Of a stretch of DNA of 64,000 bases, positions 35,462 through 43,709 are shown in pieces. The DNA is from Luteibacter sp. dw_328 (GTDB lineage Bacteria; Pseudomonadota; Gammaproteobacteria; Xanthomonadales; Rhodanobacteraceae), in contig NZ_JAAVUW010000003.1 of the NCBI RefSeq assembly GCF_018449605.1, positions 477,801 through 541,800 on the forward strand, in the 5' to 3' direction. The position numbers were made by a program, and so were the translations under genes. Positions within the stretch are counted from its first letter, which is position 1, and each line of letters begins with the position of its first letter. Under the pieces are notes generated by a model. The model was not told where the DNA came from, did no database searches, and saw only the letters and a program-made list of their open reading frames with translations.

Positions 35462-36511
35462 TCACAGGGTCGCGCCGAGGAACCGGTCGTAGACGGACGT
35501 CCGCGCGGTAATCAGGCAACTGTGCTCTTCACTGAAGGTAATGAGGAACGTCGTCTGGTCGTTCTGGCCGCCTAGCACGCCACCGACGGCGACACCGACA
35601 GGGCCGAGCAACACCCCACCCACGATTCCCCAGCCCAAGGCGCTGGACCACTTTGTGACCCGCTCTTGTGTGGCGAGCTCGACAGACTGGACGGAAGCGA
35701 GAGAAAACACGAACTCACCACTGGGCACCAGGACCTGTCCGTTGGCGAGCATATGGCCGGTGCCGGACCCCAAACGCCCGGCGATGAAGGTCAACTTGTG
35801 CACGCGGGTGGCCCCAAAGGGGGCTTTGGTGAGGAACGGAAGCCACGTGGGGAGTGCCGGTTGCGTCGGTGTGCCCACCTGCAATTGGGTGTAGTAATCG
35901 TCCATGCCTGCGTCTGCGGCGACGTTGTAGAGCTCGTGTGCAAGGTCATCCGGAATGTCCTTGCCGTCGAGCCATGCGCGGAACTCCCGCATCCCATCCC
36001 TCGATGCCCTCGCCTGAGCCACATCTGATGCCGACGCAACCCGGACGCCGTAGGCGATGCCCCTGGAAATGATTTCTTTGATGTCAGGCGCCTGGGAATT
36101 ACCGGCCTGGTGGTCGGCCAGGATGGCCTGGGCTGCCGCCCTGAGCTTCTCAAGGGCGAGCATTTGCTCTCCCCCGATGTTCGCCTTCGATTTCTCAATC
36201 GAGGCATGCATGAGCCGGGTGTGTTCGGTGTAATACACCGTCTCGAACCGAACCCGACCCATGTCCGACATCCCGGATATCGCGTCGGCCAGTTCTGCCT
36301 TATGGCGCCCTTCAATGCCATGGAGGGAGTCGAGCTCCGCTGTTGTGGGCGGCGGCACTGACTTGTCCTCCAACCATCGCGTCGGCGCGCTTTTCGCTTC
36401 GTGATGCTGTCGGGCCAACTCGACTGCGCCGGGATAATCAGCCCGGTAGTCCTTGGCCTGCGGTGCGAGCGCGGCAGGCTTGGTTTTTCTCTTGAAAAAG
36501 GAGCCGAACAT
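35462..36511 (-). CDS. Unknown protein with C-terminal glycine-rich hydrophobic segment
   Basis: A 349-residue protein beginning MFGSFFKRKTKPAALAPQAK. The first 200 residues are helical and charged. The last 100 form a beta-rich region containing a glycine-zipper-like stretch (LGWGIVGGVLLGPVGVAVGG) followed by ITFSEEHSCLITARTSVYD, a pattern seen in bacterial SHOCT/PH-like small membrane-linked proteins. No signal peptide. Function unknown. Confidence 0.6.
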   Translation of the reverse strand: MFGSFFKRKTKPAALAPQAKDYRADYPGAVELARQHHEAKSAPTRWLEDKSVPPPTTAELDSLHGIEGRHKAELADAISGMSDMGRVRFETVYYTEHTRLMHASIEKSKANIGGEQMLALEKLRAAAQAILADHQAGNSQAPDIKEIISRGIAYGVRVASASDVAQARASRDGMREFRAWLDGKDIPDDLAHELYNVAADAGMDDYYTQLQVGTPTQPALPTWLPFLTKAPFGATRVHKLTFIAGRLGSGTGHMLANGQVLVPSGEFVFSLASVQSVELATQERVTKWSSALGWGIVGGVLLGPVGVAVGGVLGGQNDQTTFLITFSEEHSCLITARTSVYDRFLGATL

Positions 36512-36656
36512 CTGGTTCTTCCTTGATTCTGGGCGAGTCTACTGGGACTTTCTGGTGATTCTACCGGCCGCGCTCGCTTGCGGTAACCGCACTCTGCCGA
36601 CGGCCTCGATATGATGAACGCGGACGTGGCATTGACCCAAAGTCAAAGGAATCTGG

Positions 36657-37253
36657 ATGGTCACCTGGGTTTATATCGACTCGTGCGCGTGGAATCGCCT
36701 GCACACCCTTGGCGTCGACCTCGCGGCTGAGTTGCCGGCCGACCGATATCAGGTCGCCATCACCCAGGAGGTGGCAATCGAGACCGAGCTTTTTCGGAAA
36801 TCCAAACCGGAATCCGACGTGCTGCCTTATATCGACAACGCGCTGGAGGCGGCACAGGTCAAAACCTCGTCGTGGTTCGGCTTTGCCATGCACGAGCCCG
36901 ACGGCACGGTGTCGCCCTACCAGCCTTATGGGGGGTTCGATGTCGGCACGTGGGTGTCCGAGAACGAGAGCGCCTGGCTGTCACAAGCCACCGTGCTGGC
37001 GATGCTCTCAAAGTCCCAGAACAAGAAAGGCCCCCTCGGAGCGAATCAGGCGGATGCCTCCCAAGGCGCCCGCGCGTTCGACGCGGTTATCCTGACGGAT
37101 GAAAGGAGGGTCCGAAAGAACGGCAAAGGCCCATTACAGTTGGCGGCAGAACAAGGCGGCCATGTCGTGTTTTTGAATGAAGTAGAAGCCAGCGGGCTGG
37201 GACTCGATGCCTTCATATCCGGGGGCCGAACCTTCAGCACCAGAGCGCCGTAA
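36657..37253 (+). CDS. PIN-like domain protein
   Basis: A 198-residue protein. VYIDSCAWNRL (Asp8) resembles the first acidic motif of PIN-type ribonucleases; EVAIETELF may give the second and FDAVILTDERRVRKN the third acidic site before GHVVFLNEVE. AAAGGAATCTGG precedes the ATG. PIN domains are found in toxin-antitoxin modules and RNA processing; no obvious antitoxin gene precedes it, since the next gene (37326) codes a membrane protein. Assignment is by eye. Confidence 0.45.
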   Translation: MVTWVYIDSCAWNRLHTLGVDLAAELPADRYQVAITQEVAIETELFRKSKPESDVLPYIDNALEAAQVKTSSWFGFAMHEPDGTVSPYQPYGGFDVGTWVSENESAWLSQATVLAMLSKSQNKKGPLGANQADASQGARAFDAVILTDERRVRKNGKGPLQLAAEQGGHVVFLNEVEASGLGLDAFISGGRTFSTRAP

Positions 37254-37325
37254 AACAACTGCCGTGGGCGGGTCGTCCGCTGGCCTGGCACCTTTCATCC
37301 GACCAACCTTGTCGGGGGACAACAG

Positions 37326-37685
37326 ATGAACGACCCATACCTCGCGTGGATTGCTATTGCTTTTCTTGCCGTCTGGCTCTGGCAGGAACGCGGGGCAAAG
37401 AACGCTTGGCTAAACAGAGCCGAGGCTACAGCCGCCGAGCTCGCTGCCGTCAAGCAGCACTACCGTGCCGAGGTCGAACGGATTAACGAGGCTCGGGACC
37501 GGTTCACTGATGCGTACGTGCGTTCTACAACCGGTTCGACCAATCCGACCGGGGAGGCGCTGGAAAGCATGCCGTTCCCGATGGACGCCATCGCCGGGCA
37601 CGAGTCGGCACTACGCCGGGGACAAGATGAACTGGCCTCTCTCGGCATCCAGGGCTGGCATGTTCGGTTCTTCGGCGAGGATTGA
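37326..37685 (+). CDS. Membrane-anchored coiled protein, unknown
   Basis: A 119-residue protein with one N-terminal membrane segment (YLAWIAIAFLAVWLW) followed by a charged helix (RAEATAAELAAVKQHYRAEV) and a small C-terminal domain ending GWHVRFFGED. The topology suggests a bitopic inner-membrane protein with a periplasmic or cytoplasmic coil. Function unknown. Confidence 0.55.
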   Translation: MNDPYLAWIAIAFLAVWLWQERGAKNAWLNRAEATAAELAAVKQHYRAEVERINEARDRFTDAYVRSTTGSTNPTGEALESMPFPMDAIAGHESALRRGQDELASLGIQGWHVRFFGED

Positions 37686-37729
37686 GAAGCGCGATATATT
37701 TGTGCCGGACACAGGAAAGGAGATTACGG

Positions 37730-38041
37730 ATGAAACGGAATACCTCAAAGTTTGCTCTTGCAGCACTGCTGGCATCGAGCCCGACAGCTACATTTGCTTC
37801 GGACATGTGCGACACAATGAGCGACACCGCCCGGGGCATTGCCTTGAACAAAAGGGATGCCGGGGTCAGCGAAAGTGTATTACTGGCCCAAGTGAGCGAA
37901 CCGAAGCCCGGCGGCTTGAGTGACGAAAACCGTGCAATGGTCGTGAGCATCGTGAAGATGGTTTATGCCCGCAGGGACCTGACACCTGAGCAAGTGGGTA
38001 ACACCGCCCGCTCGGCGTGTGAGGGCATTCCTGCAAAGTGA
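37730..38041 (+). CDS. Small periplasmic protein with two cysteines
   Basis: A 103-residue protein with signal peptide MKRNTSKFALAALLASSPTA then TFASD. The mature part is helical with one Cys near each end (DMCDTMSD and SACEGIPAK), probably joined by a disulfide. AAAGGAGATTACGG precedes the ATG. It is the size of periplasmic immunity or chaperone-like proteins, but no toxin gene is adjacent. Function unknown. Confidence 0.6.
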   Translation: MKRNTSKFALAALLASSPTATFASDMCDTMSDTARGIALNKRDAGVSESVLLAQVSEPKPGGLSDENRAMVVSIVKMVYARRDLTPEQVGNTARSACEGIPAK

Positions 38042-38120
38042 CGCGCTGGCCGCCCGGCGGGTGGCCTTGAACATCCCGACGGTAGTGGTACGGTTCGGTT
38101 GTCTGACAGGGAGCATCCCT

Positions 38121-39428
38121 ATGCCAAAGCCCTACCTTCGCGACCTGCGGGCCGATGCGGAAACTCTTCAACGGGAAGTCGGCAATTGGGTGATTGTCGG
38201 TGTCGAGACGTCGGCACCATGGCCCACCACTGCCCAGGTTGTCCCATACCTCGGCCATGACTTCATCCTTCGGCCCGGCACACCGGACCGCGCGCCGACC
38301 GTCTGCCTCAATGCACGGGCGCATGGCTTCACCGCCGACCAAGCCCGGGATGCCATCCACCGCTTCGGCAGCTCGATGGCGTGGGCTGGGGACTGGCGAT
38401 TTGAAACCACGATGTGGATGAGCGGAAGCCACCCGTTCGGCGTCGGTCGGATGCAGGGCGGCGTGGCGCAGGATTTCTTTGACGTTGAGGAACTATCTGC
38501 CATCACCGACGATGACGCGGCAACCGCACTGGCGTTTTTCCGGGAGGGCATTTCCGCACACAGCCCGTTTTATGGGTTCCTCAATCTCTACAAAGTCATC
38601 GGCTTCATCCACCCTGAGGGCAACCGGCGTGCCGCGTGGTTCGATGCTGCCCTGCCTGCACTGACCGACCCGCTGGCCGTCGACAGGCTTGCCGAACTGG
38701 CTGCCGATGGAACGAACGCGTCCATGTATCTCCGGGACGAAGGGCGAAACGCCATTGCCCATGCCGAACGGGGACCGTTTGTGAATCCGGACCGGGGCAT
38801 TGACCATCTGCGTATTACCCGCGACCTTCCCATCATGCAGGCGCTTGCACGTCAGGCAATCCAGGAACGGTTTGGCATCCACCACCGGTTGTCCAGGGCA
38901 GGACACGAACCCTCCCCCATCGCAGGCTTTCTGGACCTCTTCGGCGATGAAGTGGTGCAGCAGACCCTTGGTGGCGTCGACATAACGGGTCTGACTGTCG
39001 AGACCCCGGATGACATTGACATCGTCGTGCGTCGGGGACCTACCACGATTGCTTTGGAGGGCCTTGCAGTGTCGGGCCTCGAGCAGGTGCGGGGTGGCAT
39101 CGCCCTGTGGCTCCGGAATGCGACAGAGACCGTGCAAGCAACCTTTGTGGTCGACCTCGTCAATGGGACATTGGATCTCGGGCCGGAGGACATCGAATGC
39201 CTCACCAATGCGGCAAGCCGCTCAAGTATCGGGCAGGCTTTGCACGTCCATGAATTTGTCTGGACGTATCTCCTCAACGGCGTTGTCGAAGTGTGGGACT
39301 CCGACACCGGGAAGCTCCTGGGCAAGACCGCCGTATTTTTTCCGGTCAATGCCATGGCAAGCCCGCAATGGCATGAGGAGACCGTCGCCCGACTGAGTGC
39401 CCTGCTTCAGGACGCTGTCGAGGACTAG
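38121..39428 (+). CDS. Unknown protein, MauJ-like
   Basis: A 435-residue soluble protein. The middle has SPFYGFLNLYKVIGFIHPEG and YLRDEGRNAIAHAERGPFVNPD, a helix-rich region with an RNAIAHA motif reminiscent of proteins annotated as MauJ-like and of HEPN-type RxxxxH motifs. If the Arg and His of RNAIAH were the HEPN catalytic pair it would be a candidate ribonuclease; this is speculation. The C-terminal third is beta-rich. It is the largest intact unknown gene in the island. Confidence 0.55.
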   Translation: MPKPYLRDLRADAETLQREVGNWVIVGVETSAPWPTTAQVVPYLGHDFILRPGTPDRAPTVCLNARAHGFTADQARDAIHRFGSSMAWAGDWRFETTMWMSGSHPFGVGRMQGGVAQDFFDVEELSAITDDDAATALAFFREGISAHSPFYGFLNLYKVIGFIHPEGNRRAAWFDAALPALTDPLAVDRLAELAADGTNASMYLRDEGRNAIAHAERGPFVNPDRGIDHLRITRDLPIMQALARQAIQERFGIHHRLSRAGHEPSPIAGFLDLFGDEVVQQTLGGVDITGLTVETPDDIDIVVRRGPTTIALEGLAVSGLEQVRGGIALWLRNATETVQATFVVDLVNGTLDLGPEDIECLTNAASRSSIGQALHVHEFVWTYLLNGVVEVWDSDTGKLLGKTAVFFPVNAMASPQWHEETVARLSALLQDAVED

Positions 39429-39435
39429 CCAACGC

Positions 39436-39732
39436 TCAGCCCGTCGTTTCCCACGGCGATGTCAGGGGTAGCGCCTGGGATTGGACCACCTCAAGGAAGT
39501 CCCGCTTGTCGGGTGACCCATCGACGAAAGACCGGTACATGGCCTCCAGCTTTTCGGCTCCCGGCTCGGCAAAGACGACAAACCCGAAGGCCTTCCCTAA
39601 GAGGACTTGCAGCACCATGACCACGCCATCCGCGTCCATGGTGAGCTTGTAGGAAAACTGGTCGTTCAGAAGATTGCCGGTGCGAACGAGGTCGGGCACC
39701 GGGCCCTGGAAATGGCGCATCTGCTCAACCAT
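39436..39732 (-). CDS. Small unknown protein
   Basis: A 98-residue protein: MVEQMRHFQGPVPDLVRTGN, then VVMVLQVLLGKAFGFVVFAE and a C-terminal EVVQSQALPLTSPWETTG. No signal peptide; one moderately hydrophobic strand region. It is convergent with the MauJ-like gene, their stops seven bases apart. On the opposite strand just beyond its start, the frame PWESAPFREQVKTVQKMQA may be the tail of a lost gene. Confidence 0.45.
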   Translation of the reverse strand: MVEQMRHFQGPVPDLVRTGNLLNDQFSYKLTMDADGVVMVLQVLLGKAFGFVVFAEPGAEKLEAMYRSFVDGSPDKRDFLEVVQSQALPLTSPWETTG

Positions 39733-39842
39733 GGGAAAGTGCCCCTTTTCGCGAGCAGGTCAAGACGGTCCAGAAGATGCAGGCAAAGGGCCTCCTGACT
39801 GTCGCGCAATCCAGCATTTAACGGACAAGAAGGGACCATGGA

Positions 39843-40007
39843 ATGATGATTGCCGGATGGATTCTGCTGATTGCCGGCAGTGGCTTTCTTGCTGCGGCCA
39901 GGTGGCTTCCCGTGCCGTGTGCCATGGCACCCCTGCGGGCCACTGTGTGCCTCGGCCTTTGCGGGCTTTGTGCCTGCATCGGGGTGCTCTTCTTACTGCG
40001 GCCGTGA
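39843..40007 (+). CDS. Small two-helix membrane protein
   Basis: A 54-residue protein made almost wholly of two hydrophobic segments: MIAGWILLIAGSGFLAAARW and LRATVCLGLCGLCACIGVLF. AGAAGGGACC lies upstream; two adjacent ATGs (39843, 39846) are possible starts. Such small hydrophobic proteins can be toxins, holin-like or immunity proteins, but nothing here decides between these. Confidence 0.5.
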   Translation: MMIAGWILLIAGSGFLAAARWLPVPCAMAPLRATVCLGLCGLCACIGVLFLLRP

Positions 40008-40059
40008 CGCGGTAAAGTCCTGCCCCACGTGCAGCCTTGGCACGACACAGGACCATGGC

Positions 40060-40587
40060 ATGACGCCCGAACCCGCACCTGAGCCCGTACACGAACCCAC
40101 TCCGGCACCAAAGGTCCCGTCCGAGCTCATGGGCAAGGCGGACGTCCACCGGGAGGCCATGATGACGTTCCGGCACTACGACACCCTTTCCGCGAGCGCT
40201 ATCGGCGCAATCCCGGTGTCCTTTGCTGGAGCGTGTACGCTTTTCCATACCCTCGGGTGCGCGACGCAGTGGCGGTTCCTTGTCCCGCTGTTCGGCGCCG
40301 CCTTGATTGGCGTCCTTTTCATGCTCTACAGCCGCCTGGACCTTCATGCCCACACCGCACTGAAAGTGGCGGCATGCCTGGAACGAGGAGAGCTTGTCGG
40401 TGGACACGTCGTCCTGGGGTTGGCTTCAACACGCGAAGCCCTGGATACGTCGTTCCCCACACTAAAATCCCAAAATGGCGGGACGCTCTACAGATGGACA
40501 CGTCTGCTCGCATGCGTCGCTGCCACCCTTCTGCTCGCCATTGCAGGGCTGAGCATCTGGAAACTGAGTCTGAGTTTCGGCTGGTAG
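40060..40587 (+). CDS. Membrane protein of unknown function
   Basis: A 175-residue protein with a Pro/Glu-rich N-terminal tail (MTPEPAPEPVHEPTPAPKVP) and about three membrane segments (IGAIPVSFAGACTLFHTLGC; FLVPLFGAALIGVLFMLYS; LACVAATLLLAIAGLSIW). Between the second and third is a soluble loop (RLDLHAHTALKVAACLERGE). Function unknown. Confidence 0.55.
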   Translation: MTPEPAPEPVHEPTPAPKVPSELMGKADVHREAMMTFRHYDTLSASAIGAIPVSFAGACTLFHTLGCATQWRFLVPLFGAALIGVLFMLYSRLDLHAHTALKVAACLERGELVGGHVVLGLASTREALDTSFPTLKSQNGGTLYRWTRLLACVAATLLLAIAGLSIWKLSLSFGW

Positions 40588-40659
40588 GGCGCCGCGTTAG
40601 CAAGATAGACATCACACGCGATTGGCGTGCGGCGCAGCGGCTGAGACCTGCCTCGTTCC

Positions 40660-41322
40660 TCAGCGGCCCAGCACGCGCACCTGATTGTCGAGCCGTCGCA
40701 CGACTTCCAGTGCAATGGAGTCCACTGCCGTGGCCCGCATGTACCGGTCTTCCATGAGCGCGCCGTTGAGGGCTGCCACGGCAGCAATGTCGGCAAGATT
40801 GACGGACGCCACGATGCTCCCGTGCGGGCTCTGTTGCTCCGGCCAGAACGAAACTGCCCCTTCCTTGTTGAGCCGCATACAGCCGCGCGCCAGGCCGTAC
40901 GACCGGGAAGTATTGAGAACATCGTCAATGACGGAAGCGACACGGCCGGCAAGATTGGGAATGGACCTGACATCGAGCGGGCCAGCTGTCGAAGCCTGGA
41001 CGGGAGTAGGCGAGGACCACGCGGCGACCACGCCACGCATCGACTGGAGCGTCGACGGGTGAAGGTCAACGCGCCCTTCGTGTGCCCGAAGAAACCGGCC
41101 CACGCCGTGAGCAGCAATCAGCTGCTCGCTTTCAGGTTGCTCATTTATCCAGTACAGGAGCGACAACAACCAGGCGTCATTTGCAGGCAAGCCGAGGTTC
41201 GAAACAGACAGAGCCGCGCGCCGTCCAATCGCCCCGCCATCGTCCGGCACGAGGCCGGTGACCTTCATCCACAGGCTGGAAACGCGGCCAAATTTCAAAC
41301 TGGTGATGACATCGCGCAGCAT
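40660..41322 (-). CDS. Soluble protein of unknown function
   Basis: A 220-residue protein starting MLRDVITSLKFGRVSSLWMK. It contains a helical region (DAWLLSLLYWINEQPESEQL) and a C-terminal part (GSIVASVNLADIAAVAALNG). AAGGAAGG precedes the chosen ATG at 41322; a longer form from 41406 lacks a ribosome site. No signal peptide or recognised domain. Confidence 0.5.
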   Translation of the reverse strand: MLRDVITSLKFGRVSSLWMKVTGLVPDDGGAIGRRAALSVSNLGLPANDAWLLSLLYWINEQPESEQLIAAHGVGRFLRAHEGRVDLHPSTLQSMRGVVAAWSSPTPVQASTAGPLDVRSIPNLAGRVASVIDDVLNTSRSYGLARGCMRLNKEGAVSFWPEQQSPHGSIVASVNLADIAAVAALNGALMEDRYMRATAVDSIALEVVRRLDNQVRVLGR

Positions 41323-41489
41323 GGGGGTCCTTCCTTTTGTCGGTGACGCCAGGCGCATTCCGCCGTGTCTTTCACGAGGGTAATGGCGGGCCGCAATTGT
41401 TGTCACCCCGTCCGCTCTTGATATGCAACAGGGCTTGAGAGACGCTCTCCCCGTGGGGACAACCCCGCCGACGAATCAGGGAGAGGAAC

Positions 41490-41723
41490 ATGGGCGAGTG
41501 GTCTGATTATTTCGAAGACTTCCCAGAAGAGAACCAGGCAAATTATGTCAACGGGCGCTTCGACCCTGCCGGTGCTGCTGCACACCGCGCAGCTGAAGCA
41601 AAACGGGCGGCGGCACAGGCCGAGCTCAATGCCACGATTTCCGGCCTCATCAAGGACGGCAAACGGCGGGAACAGGAAAACAAGGACGCTACGCGAAAGG
41701 CCGCGAAGGGCAAAAAGGCCTGA
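41490..41723 (+). CDS. Small highly charged helical protein
   Basis: A 77-residue protein starting MGEWSDYFEDFPEENQANYV, then an Ala/Lys/Glu-rich helix (AAHRAAEAKRAAAQAELNAT) ending in AAKGKKA. AGGGAGAGGAAC precedes the ATG. The tight spacing to the convergent HIRAN gene (stops five bases apart) supports a real small gene. Function unknown. Confidence 0.55.
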   Translation: MGEWSDYFEDFPEENQANYVNGRFDPAGAAAHRAAEAKRAAAQAELNATISGLIKDGKRREQENKDATRKAAKGKKA

Positions 41724-41727
41724 GGCT

Positions 41728-42171
41728 CTAGAACCTCAACCAAACCCCGATGTCCTTCCCACCGCCCGCATCGGCAAGGTAGCAATCACACGTCGTGGGT
41801 GTGCGGCGCTGCCGCCACCGGCGCGCATCGGCCCTCGGGAGGTATCCAATCGTGTGTCCTGCGACGTCGACGCGCACGGCCTGGTCGTCGTACGGATTCG
41901 TGTCCTCGGGGACCAGGCGGGCACGGTGGAAGGGCTTTTCACCACTGGTTTTGATGGCCCGCAAAGCCGGCTGGTAATTCGACTCCCCCACGACTTCCTG
42001 CGCGTACTCGCCGTGGCCTTTTGCCCTGGCTTTGGGCTTTGCAGTGGCCGCGGGTTTCGCCGCCCTCCCAATCGCGCTTTTGACCCTGGCCGTTGGGCTC
42101 TTTGCCCGTTTTTTGCCACCGGTCGCGCCCTTCAACAGCCCCTTGAAAAACGCGTCAAAGATGCCTGCCAT
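41728..42171 (-). CDS. Stand-alone HIRAN-domain protein
   Basis: A 147-residue protein. After MAGIFDAFFKGLLKG and a basic Ala/Lys-rich linker, residues from about 60 give the HIRAN domain: EVVGESNYQPALRAI, then RLVPEDTNPYDDQAVRVDV and HTIGYLPRADA. HIRAN domains bind 3' ends or damaged/stalled DNA in helicases such as HLTF; here it stands alone without a helicase. GGAGGAGGGG precedes the ATG at 42171. It may act in DNA repair, restriction or replication of the element. Confidence 0.7.
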   Translation of the reverse strand: MAGIFDAFFKGLLKGATGGKKRAKSPTARVKSAIGRAAKPAATAKPKARAKGHGEYAQEVVGESNYQPALRAIKTSGEKPFHRARLVPEDTNPYDDQAVRVDVAGHTIGYLPRADARRWRQRRTPTTCDCYLADAGGGKDIGVWLRF

Positions 42172-42223
42172 GACCCCTCCTCCTTGGCGGTCCATCCGCC
42201 CGTGGTCACTCTAGCCGAACGGC

Positions 42224-42741
42224 TTAAATCGTGTTGTCCGGGCCCCGGCCACCGCCTGGTTTCGTTGCCGGCGCAAAGCCGGAACCAAAGCACGCGGCCT
42301 GCGCCTGGGCAGCTTCGTCAACGAGCTCTTGCAGCATGTCTCGGACGGCCTTGTCGAGCAATTGGGCTTCCTGCTCCCAGCCCAAGGCTTCGGCGACCCG
42401 CGACCAGAACCCTGCACTGCGGATGGCGGCCATGCGAGCCCCCCCCCCCCCGTTTGCGTCTTGTGTTTTTTTCTACCAGCACCGCCAGTAATGACATGTG
42501 CGGGATGACTGGGGGCCTCGCCGACGGCTTCGGTTCAAGGATTTCGGCGACCTCTTCAATCGGCAGTTTGCAGCGCCCCACATGCTTTTGGGCGCCCGGA
42601 TAAGTGCCGTCTTTCATACGCCGACGGATAACATTTTTACAGCCCTTCTGGCCTCCCCAACTCCTTCGCAACCTCGTCGACGCCGAGCCACCACTGGTCT
42701 GGATATTTCTTCTGCAACCGTGTTCGAGTGCGTGGCGACAT
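42224..42741 (-). pseudogene. Excisionase/AlpA-like HTH gene with two +1 frameshifts
   Basis: Frame one from 42741 reads KKYPDQWWLGVDEVAKELGR and stops at GRPEGL. A frame shifted by one base continues KNVIRRRMKDGTYPGAQKHV, then RCKLPIEEVAEILEP, completing a winged-helix excisionase-like domain. That frame runs into the G13 tract, after which a third frame carries the C-terminal helices (GFWSRVAEALGWEQEAQLLD to 42224). Both shifts are of one extra base and both fall at G runs. A 69-residue product from an ATG at 42433 is possible. Place and fold fit the directionality factor or regulator of the element. Confidence 0.5.
42439..42451. repeat. 13-base C/G homopolymer tract
   Basis: Thirteen C on the plus strand (G13 on the coding minus strand), five bases before an in-frame ATG at 42433 and inside the excisionase-like reading frame. 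Tracts of this length change size readily, which could switch the frame on and off or simply record decay. Confidence 0.8.
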
Positions 42742-42923
42742 CGGCAATCCTTCGCGCTTGGTGGGGATGCGGCTGGGACAAAGCTGCGACAAACGGGAGG
42801 TGTATCGGGGTGTTTCCGGATATTTTCGAGAGTGTCGAGCGAGGCACAAAAACCCCTGTTTTTCCCGCGCTTTCCGCTGTAGACCCCGTCTTCCCGACCC
42901 CGCCGAAAAAACGGCTTGAGGCT

Positions 42924-42962
42924 TTAGGAGGGGGACGCTCTATCCAGCTGAGCTACGGGGGC
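42924..42962. other. Right attachment site (attR): displaced 5' half of tRNA-Arg
   Basis: On the minus strand the sequence from 42962 reads as a tRNA 5' half: acceptor GCCCCCG, D arm GCTC-AGCTGGATA-GAGC, anticodon stem TCCCC and loop CTCCTAA with anticodon CCT, then it breaks off. It matches 23229-23267 apart from two bases in the anticodon stem, one in the acceptor stem. TATCCT lies 11 bases upstream (42974-42979) as in the left copy. The rest of the 42742-43103 interval shows no gene. Confidence 0.8.
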
Positions 42963-43103
42963 CAACATTCGCCAGGATACCCGAGGGGGGATAGCGAACC
43001 GAAGCGAGGCGCGTCTGCCCGCCCCGCTGTAAGGCCATTCCTACAGACACCGCCGAGTGCGAGGCTTACGATTCCGCGTGGGACGGGGAACAGGGGTCGG
43101 GAC

Positions 43104-43709
43104 GTGAACATCGATGTCATGGATGTCTGGAAGCAGACCCGCGAGGTGCTTGCGCTGCGCAGGGAGGATCCCGATGAGGCCTATCGCCGTCTGGTCTCCC
43201 TGTATACCGGGTATCTCTCCGGCGATCTCTCGCCGGGAGACAGGGGCCACCTCATGAGCGAATTCGCCTCGATGCAAAGCCTGCTCGACAGGAAAGACGA
43301 AGCCCGTGCCACTGTCGACCAGTCCCTCGAGCTGTTTCCAAACTCGGTCGTGACGCTGTTGCACGCGAGCAACTTCTTCACTTACGACATCGCGGCGCCC
43401 GAGACTGCGGTGGAACTGGCGCAACGTGCCGTGCTGCTGACCGAGTCAGACGGAGAACTGACTATCTACGCGTTGAATCATCTGTGCCGAATTGCACGAC
43501 GTGCATGCCGGTTCGATGTCATGAGCCATGCGATGAAGCGTCTTCTGGCTACACCTCCCCGCGCCGGCTTGCCGATGCAGCACATCGAATGTGACTACCT
43601 GAAATCGCTTCCCGAGAATGCCGTTCCGCCGCCCCTGGTCCAGGCTTTGCTGGCGCGAGCCAGGCCAACGCGCGACGCAGGCGACGGTCAGACGTTCAGC
43701 GGCACATAA
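43104..43709 (+). CDS. TPR-like helical protein
   Basis: A 201-residue protein made of paired helices: EARATVDQSLELFPNSVVTL and AVELAQRAVLLTESDGELTI look like tetratricopeptide-type repeats. The GTG at 43104 was chosen because AGGGG lies seven bases upstream; an ATG five codons later is the alternative. It is the first host gene right of the island and overlaps the end of the convergent GFA gene by 22 bases. Partner unknown. Confidence 0.6.
   Translation: MNIDVMDVWKQTREVLALRREDPDEAYRRLVSLYTGYLSGDLSPGDRGHLMSEFASMQSLLDRKDEARATVDQSLELFPNSVVTLLHASNFFTYDIAAPETAVELAQRAVLLTESDGELTIYALNHLCRIARRACRFDVMSHAMKRLLATPPRAGLPMQHIECDYLKSLPENAVPPPLVQALLARARPTRDAGDGQTFSGT

Larger units (their letters stand above)
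23229..42962. mobile_element. Decayed integrative element in tRNA-Arg(CCT), about 19.7 kb
   Basis: It is bounded by the partial tRNA repeats at 23229-23267 and 42924-42962, with an integrase pseudogene reading away from the left end and an excisionase-like pseudogene near the right end. Genes inside look less G+C-rich than their neighbours, and most are short, of unknown function, or competition- and nuclease-related. Several are broken (integrase, 30386 locus, HNH-like, excisionase-like). No conjugation, replication or phage structural genes are recognised, so it is a genomic island rather than an active ICE or prophage. Confidence 0.8.

Noticed and set aside
39750..39819. Plus-strand tail reading PFREQVKTVQKMQAKGLLTV
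   Set aside because: It looks like the C-terminus of a lost gene but is only about 25 codons, overlaps the start of a minus-strand gene, and has no identifiable family.
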